Assembly: GCA_944389175.1 (NCBI GenBank)
Contig: CALXLK010000004.1
Span: forward strand, 1 to 64,000
DNA: 64,000 nucleotides
Source: an uncultured Opitutales bacterium
Lineage (GTDB): Bacteria > Verrucomicrobiota > Verrucomicrobiia > Opitutales > Intestinicryptomonadaceae
Reading direction: 5' to 3'
In this document: piece by piece, positions 50,422 through 57,722 of the stretch
Layout of the letters: each line of letters opens with the position of its first letter
Position numbering within the stretch: the stretch's first letter is position 1
The notes under the pieces: model-generated
What the model saw: only the letters and a program-made list of their open reading frames with translations
What the model was told of the DNA's origin: nothing
The model's database searches: none
Program-made: the position numbers and the translations under genes

Positions 50422-51147
50422 ATGAAAAAACTACTCTCAATCATCACTGTAATTGCGTTTGCGGTTGCCGCGAATGCCAAAACTTCCGCCGAGCTTGCGG
50501 CCGAATACGCCGCCTCCGTAAAGGCTGGCAACACCGAATGGGACGCCGCAATCGAAGTCTACCAAAACAACTCGGCAGATGTTGCGACGCTCTTTGAAAG
50601 CTGGAAAACCACAAACGCCGCCAAGTTCACCGAGACTGACGAAATCAACAAGTCTATGACTTCCGCGCAGAAACTCGAAAACAGCCGCATTCGCAGGCTT
50701 TTTACGCAGTATCTGCTCGCCCACACGGACAAGTTCGCGACAACGCCCGTGCGCACCGCGCTGGTTTCCTGCCCGAGCCGTTGCGTCGCCGCTTACGAAG
50801 TTGACAACCCCAACTTCTACGCGGAGCTCAAAGCTGCCGACTTTATCGTGGACGGCGTAAAACTTCCCGCGTATGTGGTCTGCAATTTGGCAAAGTCCGC
50901 GCAGGATATCGACTACATCAAGGCGTTGCCCGTTGCCGACGGCCTCGCCGCGCCTGACATCTACCTCAGATATGTTTTCGACGGGTTGCTCGAAATGGAA
51001 GACGCGGTTGCCGCAAAGGCAAAGTGCCGCGAAATCGTCAACGCGTTTGCGCGCCGAAAAATGTTCGCAAGCCCGTATTTCACTCAGGCGCAGGAGATAG
51101 ACAAAATTCTCACGCGCAGGCTTGTCGACTCCAAAATCTCCAAGTAA
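50422..51147 (+). CDS. Secreted phage-encoded protein, paralog 2
   Basis: The 241-residue protein has a signal peptide (MKKLLSIITVIAFAVAANA) and shares the AADFIVDGV and RRLVDSKISK blocks with paralog 1. It starts 16 nt after it, with aaagga upstream. Similarity is low outside these blocks, so the duplication is old or selection is diversifying. Confidence 0.65.
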   Translation: MKKLLSIITVIAFAVAANAKTSAELAAEYAASVKAGNTEWDAAIEVYQNNSADVATLFESWKTTNAAKFTETDEINKSMTSAQKLENSRIRRLFTQYLLAHTDKFATTPVRTALVSCPSRCVAAYEVDNPNFYAELKAADFIVDGVKLPAYVVCNLAKSAQDIDYIKALPVADGLAAPDIYLRYVFDGLLEMEDAVAAKAKCREIVNAFARRKMFASPYFTQAQEIDKILTRRLVDSKISK

Positions 51148-51330
51148 AACTTGCGTAGGGCACGCCACCTGTTGCGAAAGAATTTCATTCTTTTGAAATG
51201 AAAAAGCTTCGCGGTTTAGATTTCGCAACGGGGGCGTTCGCGGCTAAAAAGTCGGTTTCGCTACGCCTCACATACCAAAGTATGCTTCGGCTTGCAAAAC
51301 GCGATTTTTAGCTCACGCCCCGCAAGTTTT
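51146..51330. ncRNA. Folded three-arm element between tail genes
   Basis: The outer stem aaaacttgcg (51146-51155) pairs with cgcaagtttt (51321-51330). Inside, gttgcgaaa (51171-51179) pairs with tttcgcaac (51221-51229). The arm ggggcg...gctaaaaa (51231-51250) pairs with tttttagc...cgcccc (51305-51321), capped by catac-caaa-gtatg. It could be a structured RNA or a folded mobile repeat; transcription has not been shown. Confidence 0.55.
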
Positions 51331-51428
51331 ACCACGGGAGCCGAATGTCCCGCCGAATCTGTCTGCCTCGAGCCTCGCGAATTTGTCCTGTTTTCACAAT
51401 GTAAATCCGAACCTCAAAAGTTCTCAAA

Positions 51429-51830
51429 ATGGAAAATCAAAACACCAACACCACCGAAGCCGCCGCCCGCGATATGGCTACATTCCTGGGCTATGAGGAA
51501 GTGCCGCTTACGCGCCCGATAAATGACAAAAAGACCGTCAGGGTCAAATGCCTGCCCGTGCGAATGTTTGCCGAATATGCCGCGCTGATAGAGGACGAAC
51601 CCGCCCTTGTGGAAATGTTCACGGGGCTTGCCTCCGAAGAGGTTGACGCGCTTGCCGTCGACGATTTCGTGGCGATTTTACGGAAAGGGCACGGGTTGAA
51701 TTTTGTCCCTTTTTCGGATTGGCTGAAACGCAAAGTGGAGGCCAAGAAAATGATAGCTCAAGCATACGGAATTGCGCTGCCGAAAGAGTCTCGGCGGGAA
51801 GAAAGCTTGTCGGACTCGCCGCAGGAATAG
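51429..51830 (+). CDS. Tail assembly chaperone-like protein (gpG analogue)
   Basis: The 133-residue protein (ATFLGYEEVPLTRPINDKKTVRVKCLPVRMFAEYAALIEDEPALVEMFTGL...) resembles the small chaperones that precede tape measure genes. The next ORF overlaps it in the -1 frame, as in the lambda G/T pair, but no classic slippery heptamer was found in the overlap. Confidence 0.65.
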   Translation: MENQNTNTTEAAARDMATFLGYEEVPLTRPINDKKTVRVKCLPVRMFAEYAALIEDEPALVEMFTGLASEEVDALAVDDFVAILRKGHGLNFVPFSDWLKRKVEAKKMIAQAYGIALPKESRREESLSDSPQE

Positions 51831-52021
51831 TGGCGGAATGCGGAATGAAGTGGGACGACGTTCTCGACCTCACTCCGTTGCGCCTGCAGGCGGTATGCAA
51901 GGCCGTTGAAAGACGCCGACTTTTCCACAAACTCGGCGTGTTCGACGCCCAAGCCGCCCTCGCCGACGAAAAAGCCCTCGGCAGGCTAAATTCCGAACTG
52001 AGGGCTTCGTGGGAGGGGTAG
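51719..52021 (+). CDS. Second tail chaperone ORF (possible -1 frameshift extension)
   Basis: The frame is open from 51719 and overlaps the previous gene by 112 nt. The protein-like part is AGRKLVGLAAGIVAECGMKWDDVLDLTPLRLQAVCKAVERRRLF... It may be made as a -1 frameshift extension of the previous protein, or from a start at ATG 51845, 15 nt after that stop. The mechanism is undecided. It is the gene immediately before the 52-kb cassette array. Confidence 0.55.
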   Translation: MAETQSGGQENDSSSIRNCAAERVSAGRKLVGLAAGIVAECGMKWDDVLDLTPLRLQAVCKAVERRRLFHKLGVFDAQAALADEKALGRLNSELRASWEG

Positions 52022-52022
52022 A

Positions 52023-52160
52023 TTACTTTTCTCCGAGCAAACGCTTAATCGTGTCGGAATGCTCGTAAGGTTGAGTAAGGAAATTCAAAACGGCATTATA
52101 GATGAAGGTGAAAATACCTACAACCAACACAAAAACAAATATGAGCTTTAACGTTACCAT
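52023..52160 (-). CDS. Cassette 1: antisense small membrane protein (45 residues)
   Basis: It starts at ATG 52160 with aaaagga just upstream. It encodes MVTLKLIFVFVLVVGIFTFI and a polar tail ending in RLLGEK, a single-pass membrane protein. It runs against the tail genes, and its start faces the leader at 52179. Confidence 0.65.
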   Translation of the reverse strand: MVTLKLIFVFVLVVGIFTFIYNAVLNFLTQPYEHSDTIKRLLGEK

Positions 52161-52178
52161 TTCCTTTTCTGAAAGAGA

Positions 52179-52223
52179 GTATCGGATAGTTTTTTCATAA
52201 AATCAACAAAAATCGGACAAAAA
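52179..52223 (+). repeat. Gene-start leader repeat, 52-kb locus, copy 1
   Basis: It begins gtatcggatag and ends aaaatcaacaaaaatcgga plus an A run, directly before an ATG. It shares its two ends with copies 2-4 and, less closely, with the 44-kb leaders. Confidence 0.75.
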
Positions 52224-52472
52224 ATGGCAAACGAGCCTTACAATATAAATATAAACGCCAACGTCAAAGCAGAGGAGTTGCAAAAGCTCATCGCGGAATT
52301 GAACGCGCTTAATGTCCGCGTATTGACTCTTTTAAGCTACCTTTTGAATGGGAAAATGCGCTTTGGATTCAACGGGGTCTTACCGCAGTTCCCATACCAT
52401 TTCCCTAAGATTGAACACAAAACAACGAAACCGCCAACCACCACAAAGAATATAATCCAAGCGAGTATCTGA
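52224..52472 (+). pseudogene. Truncated duplicate start of the tape measure gene, copy 1
   Basis: It begins MANEPYNININANVKAEELQ, a diverged version of the tape measure start (MADAYNINIETKAQLDEIHK). It then runs through the antisense strand of cassette 2 and stops. Confidence 0.65.
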
Positions 52473-52498
52473 GAAATCAATGTAGGTTCTGTATTCAT
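52337..52498 (-). CDS. Cassette 2: antisense small membrane protein (53 residues)
   Basis: It starts at ATG 52498 after cagaaag. One hydrophobic helix (ILAWIIFFVVVGGFVVLCSI) is followed by a basic tail (NPKRIFPFKR). Its start faces leader copy 2, 13 nt away. Confidence 0.68.
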   Translation of the reverse strand: MNTEPTLISQILAWIIFFVVVGGFVVLCSILGKWYGNCGKTPLNPKRIFPFKR

Positions 52499-52512
52499 CT
52501 TTCTGATTTAGA

Positions 52513-52639
52513 ATATCGCACAAAAATTTTATAAACCAACAAAAATCGGACTAAAAAATGGCTGACGCTTACAATATAAATATAGAGACAAAAGCCCAGC
52601 TCGACGAAATCCACAAGCTGTTGGAGGAGCTGAGGGCAA
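52513..52639 (+). repeat. 127-nt repeat, copy 2 (leader plus first 27 codons of the tape measure gene)
   Basis: It differs from 53121-53247 at only two positions (c/t in the leader, a/c near the end). Most of it is coding sequence, so this is a recent duplication of the gene start. Confidence 0.92.
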
Positions 52640-52643
52640 CCAG

Positions 52644-52790
52644 TTATCCGCGCTTTGTTCCCTTTTGTTGTTTCTCGAGACGGTTTTTCAACTCTTCCAG
52701 ATTGGAACGAATACGGCGTAAATCCTTCAACTTACGGTTGAATTTCAATCGTAATGTCGTTCTCAAAATCTCCTGTCTTATAACATCCAT
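52644..52790 (-). CDS. Cassette 3: antisense small basic protein (48 residues)
   Basis: It starts at ATG 52790 with an aaaagaaaag purine stretch upstream. It is a highly basic, helical protein (LRLKFNRKLKDLRRIRSNLE) with no membrane helix, unlike the other three cassettes. It begins 15 nt from leader copy 3. Confidence 0.55.
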   Translation of the reverse strand: MDVIRQEILRTTLRLKFNRKLKDLRRIRSNLEELKNRLEKQQKGTKRG

Positions 52791-52804
52791 CTTTTCTTTT
52801 GTAA

Positions 52805-52849
52805 GTATCTTTAACTTTATCGTAAAAATCAACAAAAATCGGACAAAGA
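52805..52849 (+). repeat. Gene-start leader repeat, 52-kb locus, copy 3
   Basis: It begins gtatctttaac and ends aaaaatcaacaaaaatcgga plus caaaga before ATG 52850. Confidence 0.75.
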
Positions 52850-52978
52850 ATGACTGACACGCACAATATAAATATAGAGACCAAGCCCCAGCTTGACGAA
52901 ATCCACAAGCAGTTGGAAGACCTGAAAGCAGCAGAGAGGGGGAGGAAGACGGAAACTATTTCTTGTAGTGAACCTTGA
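52850..52978 (+). pseudogene. Truncated duplicate start of the tape measure gene, copy 3
   Basis: It begins MTDTHNINIETKPQLDEIHK, a diverged copy of the tape measure start, and stops after 42 codons within cassette 4. Confidence 0.7.
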
Positions 52979-53108
52979 TGACGGGCTTGCCGAGGCTGTC
53001 GTTCGGTCCGGGGAAGATGCGGAATATAAATTCCATCAATGTGCAACACACTCCCAGCACTCCGACTATAAGCACAAATTTTAAAAGCATGTCCAATATC
53101 GTTTCCAT
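52956..53108 (-). CDS. Cassette 4: antisense small membrane protein (50 residues)
   Basis: It starts at ATG 53108 after aaggtagaa. It encodes METILDMLLKFVLIVGVLGV, the rest of a membrane helix and a polar, basic tail (GKPVIKVHYKK). It begins 13 nt from the 127-nt repeat copy 4. Confidence 0.68.
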   Translation of the reverse strand: METILDMLLKFVLIVGVLGVCCTLMEFIFRIFPGPNDSLGKPVIKVHYKK

Positions 53109-53120
53109 TTCTACCTTAAA

Positions 53121-53247
53121 ATATCGCACAAAAATTTTATAAATCAACAAAAATCGGACTAAAAAATGGCTGACGCTTACAATATAAATATAGAGACAAA
53201 AGCCCAGCTCGACGAAATCCACAAGCTGTTGGAGGAGCTGCGGGCAA
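53121..53247 (+). repeat. 127-nt repeat, copy 4 (intact gene start)
   Basis: This copy carries the functional start of the tape measure gene (ATG 53166). It is nearly identical to 52513-52639. Confidence 0.92.
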
Positions 53248-56200
53248 TCAGCGCGGAAATGTCCGTGATAAACGGGCAGACGTTTTCGGCGGTATCATCG
53301 TCGGCAATGCAACTTTCCGAAACGACAAAAGCCCTCGCGGAAGCCGCCATTGCAAACAAAGAAGCTTTCGATAAATTGAAAGGTTCTACCGACAAGACTT
53401 CCGATAGCACAAGTAAATTTCGCAAAGAAACAAGAAAGATGAAAGACGACGTCAATGGTTTTTCCTCTGCTTTGCAAGGTTTTTACATGGAGCTCGGCGC
53501 GATGGGGGCGCGGTTTGCCACGCAGTTGCCTGCGGCGTTGTTCAAGAGTATCGAGGCGTTCGGGCGGCAGGAAATGGCTGTGCAGAAGCTGAGTGCGGCG
53601 GTGAGGTCCAACGGCGGCAACGTTTCGGAAGTGCTGCCGATAATGCGGCAGTTCGCGTCGGAAATCCAGCGCATCACAACCTACGGCGACGAGCAGGTGC
53701 TTGCGATGCAGGCGATGGCGTCTTCTATGGGCGTTTCGTCCGACCAGATGCAGGGCGTGATTCGTTCGGCAATCGGGCTTGCAAGCGCGCTTAACATGGA
53801 CGTGATGACGGCAGTCAAAGCCGCGTCCGCCGCCGTGCAGGGCAAGACGGGCGCGTTGCAGGAATACATACCCGCTCTTTCCAAGTGCAAGACGGAGGAG
53901 GAAAAGCTTGCCGAAGTCCAGAAGCTTTCCGCGTCGGGATTCGCGCAGGCAAAGGCGGAGGCCGAAACGACTTCGGGGAGGCTCAAACAGTGCGCCAACG
54001 CTTGGGGCGACTTGGCGGAAACTGCGGGCGGCGTGTTCGCGCCCGTGGCAACCGACATCGCGGGGCTGCTCAAAGGAATGTGCGAAGTTCTTTCGGAAAA
54101 CTCGGGTGTGGCAGCGTTGCTCACGGGCACGCTCACCTCGCTTTCGGTCGCGATGGCGTTTTCGAAAATCGGCGGACTGCCGAGCGTGATTACGCTGCTG
54201 AAGCTCACGGGCGGCGCGCTTCTGGGCGTCAAGGGCGCAAGCGACGCGCTCAACCTTTCGCTGAAGGCAAACCCGATAGGAGCTGCAATCGGCGTTGCAA
54301 TAGCGGCGGTCACGGCGTTGACCACTGCGTATTCCTACTTCAAGGGCAAGGCGGAGGAAACCTACAAAAAGAACATAGAGCAGTCGGCCGAATACCGCAG
54401 CTCGATAGACGCCGAAATCGAATCCATGAAGCAGTGGGGGCTTTCCGCCGATGCCAACAAAAAGCGCACGGCGGAAGTTGCCGGGGAAATAGAACGCCTG
54501 AAAGCCGCGCGGGAAAAGTTCCGCGCAAACGCGGGCACGCGCGGCGAAGGCTGGGGCGGAGGAGTAAAAATTCTTTCGGACGAAGACAGGGCGAAAATCG
54601 ACAACTACACGGCAAAAATCGAAAAGCTCGAAGAACGCCAAAAGGCCGCCGCGAACGTCAAGGAACTCGACGCTCTGGCGGCGAAAAACCACGCCGAGGT
54701 CATGCGGCAGTCGGCGGAAATCCTCAAGAAAAGCGAAGAGGAGATGGCGGCGGCGCGGGACGCCACAACCGCGCTTGTGCAGACGCGCGAAAGGCTCGCC
54801 GCCACAACGCGGGAGGTGGCAGACTTGGAGAAAGCCTTGGCGGGAGGCGACGTAGCCGACAGCGAACGCGTGGCAAAGGCAAACCGCCTTGCGCAGGCAC
54901 GGAGGGAAATTTTGGAGCTCGGCAAACAGGAGCTTGAGCAGGCAATGCAGCTTGCCGCCGCAGATTACGCAGCGGAAAAGTCGGCCGAGCTCGGCAGGCA
55001 ATACGGGCTTGAAATGAAGCTTGCCCAAGCCGCCGCGGCGGGAGACGCCGCAGCGCAAAACGCCGCGCGGACGGCTCTTGAACAGGTGCAGGCAAACCGC
55101 AGGCGGCTCGACATCGAAACGGCGTTCATCGAAAGCAAGCGCGCCGAAATCAGGACGGAGGAGGACTTGGCGAAAGTCCGCGCCGACGCCGCAAAATACG
55201 CCGAGACCGTTTCGAACGCACAGCGTGAGCGCGCCGCAACCGAAAAATGGCTTGCCGACCAAATGGCGGCCGTTCAGGCGAAGTCGCGCGAACGTGACAC
55301 GGAAATTTTGCGCGCCCGCGCTTCCGGCAACGAAGAACTTGCAAGGGAACTTGAAGCGCAGCAACGCATCGCGCGCCTTTCGGCGGAAATCTTCGAGGCG
55401 TCGCGCAAGGAGGGAATGACGCGCGCCGAGCTTGAAACCCTTGCGCGCTCGGCAAACGCGCAGGCGCGCGAACGTTTCAACCTTGAAAAGTCAATCACCG
55501 ACGAAGCCCAGCGACAGAACCTCGCCAAGAACGCGCAGGCGAAAATCGAGGACATAATTTTGGCGAACAAAATCGAGCAGCTGAAATCGGAAGGCAAGAT
55601 TGCCGAGGCGCAGGAGCTTGAGCAGGAGCGCGAAATCAAGCGCACAATGGCGGGCTTGCAGGGCGTGTCGGAGGAGGACAAAAAGAAACTCGCCGACATG
55701 ATGCGCCAAACAAACGATTTCAAGGCGGGCGCGGGTTCGGCTCAGGGGCGTTCGCTTTCGGGGCAAGCCCCCGGCGACGGTTTGAACTCCGTTCAAAATT
55801 CTCGCCGCTCCCCCGGAGGAATGCCCGCGACCGTTTCGGCGAAATACGCCGACAAATACGCGCAGTTCAAGGAAGCCCGCAAAAGCGGCGCAATCGGCGC
55901 GAACGTCGGCTGGACGGATTTCCGCGACGGCAAAACGGGCGTCGGAGGTGTTTCGAAAGAACGTCGGCAGGCGCAGGCGCGCGGGATTCTGGATTCCGCC
56001 GGGGAAACTGCGCGGCAGATGTCGGGCCTCGCCCCGAGGGGAGTCGCCGACGGTGCTTCAAGTTTGATGTCGGCACAGACTCAGCGCAAAAATCCTGCGG
56101 CTAAGGCTGCCCAGCCGACGCCCGCAACTGCCGACGCGGCTCTCGGGCAGGAGCTTCAAAAGCGCGGCTCGGACGGCAAGGGCGGCGACCCCAAAAAGGA

Positions 56201-56309
56201 CACCGACAACATCGAAAAAATGACAAAGGCCCTCGACGACTGCCTGCAATCGCTCAAAGACATCAAAAACAACACGGCCGCAATGGCCACCAAAAAGAAG
56301 GACAACTAA
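53166..56309 (+). CDS. Tape measure protein
   Basis: The 1047-residue protein is mainly helical. An N-terminal region (1-110) is followed by a typical tape measure core (QMQGVIRSAIGLASALNMDVMTAVKAASAAVQGKTGALQEYIPALS), hydrophobic segments at about 310-400 and long Ala/Glu/Lys/Arg-rich coiled coil (about 410-850). The C-terminus is low-complexity and Pro/Gly-rich. The length sets the tail length, predicting a fairly long flexible tail. Its 5' end is repeated three more times upstream. Its stop codon overlaps the next start (taATG). Confidence 0.9.
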   Translation: MADAYNINIETKAQLDEIHKLLEELRAISAEMSVINGQTFSAVSSSAMQLSETTKALAEAAIANKEAFDKLKGSTDKTSDSTSKFRKETRKMKDDVNGFSSALQGFYMELGAMGARFATQLPAALFKSIEAFGRQEMAVQKLSAAVRSNGGNVSEVLPIMRQFASEIQRITTYGDEQVLAMQAMASSMGVSSDQMQGVIRSAIGLASALNMDVMTAVKAASAAVQGKTGALQEYIPALSKCKTEEEKLAEVQKLSASGFAQAKAEAETTSGRLKQCANAWGDLAETAGGVFAPVATDIAGLLKGMCEVLSENSGVAALLTGTLTSLSVAMAFSKIGGLPSVITLLKLTGGALLGVKGASDALNLSLKANPIGAAIGVAIAAVTALTTAYSYFKGKAEETYKKNIEQSAEYRSSIDAEIESMKQWGLSADANKKRTAEVAGEIERLKAAREKFRANAGTRGEGWGGGVKILSDEDRAKIDNYTAKIEKLEERQKAAANVKELDALAAKNHAEVMRQSAEILKKSEEEMAAARDATTALVQTRERLAATTREVADLEKALAGGDVADSERVAKANRLAQARREILELGKQELEQAMQLAAADYAAEKSAELGRQYGLEMKLAQAAAAGDAAAQNAARTALEQVQANRRRLDIETAFIESKRAEIRTEEDLAKVRADAAKYAETVSNAQRERAATEKWLADQMAAVQAKSRERDTEILRARASGNEELARELEAQQRIARLSAEIFEASRKEGMTRAELETLARSANAQARERFNLEKSITDEAQRQNLAKNAQAKIEDIILANKIEQLKSEGKIAEAQELEQEREIKRTMAGLQGVSEEDKKKLADMMRQTNDFKAGAGSAQGRSLSGQAPGDGLNSVQNSRRSPGGMPATVSAKYADKYAQFKEARKSGAIGANVGWTDFRDGKTGVGGVSKERRQAQARGILDSAGETARQMSGLAPRGVADGASSLMSAQTQRKNPAAKAAQPTPATADAALGQELQKRGSDGKGGDPKKDTDNIEKMTKALDDCLQSLKDIKNNTAAMATKKKDN

Positions 56310-57280
56310 TGAGGGACGACGTTTTCGACAACCGCTGCTACGACGACCTTTTCCGCCGGGTTTTCGAATTCGAGCAATACGGCGGGCGCAAGGATATTTT
56401 CTGGATTGAGCTCGACTACTATATCACGCGCGACTGTTTCGTTTCCAGAATCGGCGCGGAGCTGGACGTTTCGATGAAGTCGTTTTCGGGCAACGAAATT
56501 TTCCGCGACGCGCTCGACCGCGACGCCATCGCCGCAATCCCCTACAAGGTAATCGACGAGCGCGTCGAGCCTCAGACGGCGTTTCAGGACATCTACAAGG
56601 TGACGGAGGTCTACGGCTACGCGCCGTCGGAGACGTTCAATTCGTATTCGGGCGAAGTCGTCCAATTCCCAGCCCTGCGCGACACTTCGGCGGAAAATAA
56701 AGTCGAGGAGAGCGTTTCGTTCAGATACGAACTCGGGCAGATTGTTTTTACGGACAAGGAGAGTCTCTTTAATGTGGGAGATTCGCTCTCGTTTACAATG
56801 GCAATGAAAGTGATTACGACGACTCCGTACCAATACGCATATGGTGCGCGGGCAACGCAGCTTTCGCAAGTGGTTGAAGTCAGAATCGTAAATGATGCCA
56901 GAGTCTGTTATTGCACCGACGTAAGCTGGTTCATTTACGAGACAAATACAACTGCCGATTCGCAGACGCTGATTACGGGCTACGGCGGCTATCGCGGCGG
57001 AACAGCAACGCGCGGCTTCACCGTTCGAGACCAGTTCAACGCACAGGCGAGCATCACGAATTTCATCACCTACCATACGGCATTTCCGGGCGTCGACGAC
57101 CGCCTGAAAATTTTTGCGGGCGACAACGAGGTTCAGGAAATTAATTCCGCAACGACGCCGACATTCGCCCAGTGGCAGACGTGGAAAACCGACGGGACAC
57201 TCGTGTGCCTGTTAGAGCCCGAAATAACACAGGTCGGCGCACTATATAAAAAGACCGTCAAAAAATGCCGCGCCCGATGA
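56309..57280 (+). CDS. Phage tail protein of unknown function after the tape measure
   Basis: The 323-residue protein is the last gene of the prophage. It is beta-rich (YGGRKDIFWIELDYYITRDCFVSRIGAELDVSMKSFSGNEIFRDAL...). Its position suggests a distal tail or tip protein. It is the only distal tail gene present, so it may also contribute to host recognition. Confidence 0.6.
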   Translation: MRDDVFDNRCYDDLFRRVFEFEQYGGRKDIFWIELDYYITRDCFVSRIGAELDVSMKSFSGNEIFRDALDRDAIAAIPYKVIDERVEPQTAFQDIYKVTEVYGYAPSETFNSYSGEVVQFPALRDTSAENKVEESVSFRYELGQIVFTDKESLFNVGDSLSFTMAMKVITTTPYQYAYGARATQLSQVVEVRIVNDARVCYCTDVSWFIYETNTTADSQTLITGYGGYRGGTATRGFTVRDQFNAQASITNFITYHTAFPGVDDRLKIFAGDNEVQEINSATTPTFAQWQTWKTDGTLVCLLEPEITQVGALYKKTVKKCRAR

Positions 57281-57722
57281 ACGGTGAAATGTTACGGGGG
57301 CACTGCAAACACACCCAACAACAAAAGCTCGTGTGAAAAAATCGGGCGAATTTTGAAAACTACGACTACATTTTCCAAGAAACGACCTCCAACTTTGAAA
57401 ATGCTGGGCGATTTTTGAAATCAATCCCCACAATCCGAACCTTGCAACACCCACGCAAACAAAATGCAGCCTCCTTGCAACCAAACTGCAACGGGGGCTT
57501 TTCGCGCGGCGAAAATCGTCAAAATGGTCAAACGTTTGGCACGTTTACGTCAAACCTTCTGGCGCGATACAGAGAAAGCATGTAAAAACAGATAAAAAAG
57601 GAAAAAATTTTAGTGTGTGTGGGGGTGTGTGGGAGAGAGAAAAAAAAGGGAAAAGCCATCAAAAAGCTTAAGACATGATTTTTCATCTGCGGAAAATCCG
57701 CGGAAGGGAAACCCGTTATCTT
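57281..57722. other. Prophage right end and host intergenic DNA
   Basis: 57281-57571 is non-coding prophage DNA with the right-end sites; 57572-57722 is host DNA. Near 57610-57660 there is a GT-rich then GA-rich low-complexity tract. No gene was seen. Confidence 0.5.
57521..57571. promoter_or_regulatory. Prophage right end with MuA-like binding sites
   Basis: 57521-57542 is the exact inverse of the left-end site at 22884-22905. 57550-57560 (tcaaaccttct) is the inverse of the left terminal site. The end is placed at 57571 (ca), symmetric to the left end. A third site further in was not identified with confidence. Confidence 0.7.

Larger units (their letters stand above)
52558..52857 (+). pseudogene. 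Truncated duplicate start of the tape measure gene, copy 2
   Basis: The first 27 codons match the intact gene except at the very end. The frame then crosses cassette 3 antisense and stops after 99 codons, overlapping the next duplicate start. Confidence 0.75.
22740..57571. mobile_element. Mu-like transposable prophage, about 34.8 kb
   Basis: The region encodes MuA- and MuB-like transposition proteins, Gam and gp27/gp28/gp29-like head proteins, a tape measure and other tail proteins. The proposed ends are symmetric: each has TG, then nine bases, then agaaggtttga (left 22740 onward, right its complement ending at 57571). A 22-nt MuA-site-like sequence at 22884-22905 recurs exactly inverted at 57521-57542. 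The four bases gaga precede the left end (22736-22739) and follow the right end (57572-57575), a possible target duplication. No frame break was seen in core genes, so it may be active. A virion of siphovirus type is inferred, because no sheath gene was found. Confidence 0.88.

Noticed and set aside
53295..55364. 689-codon minus-strand ORF opposite the tape measure gene
   Set aside because: It is an Arg/Cys/His-rich mirror of a clear tape measure gene; no ribosome site or domain.
22735..57581. Alternative prophage boundary using the repeated gcatg (22731-22735 and 57577-57581) as a 5-bp target duplication
   Set aside because: It gives ends without TG...CA and unequal distance to the terminal repeats (18 and 16 bases including flanks), so the symmetric TG...CA placement was preferred.
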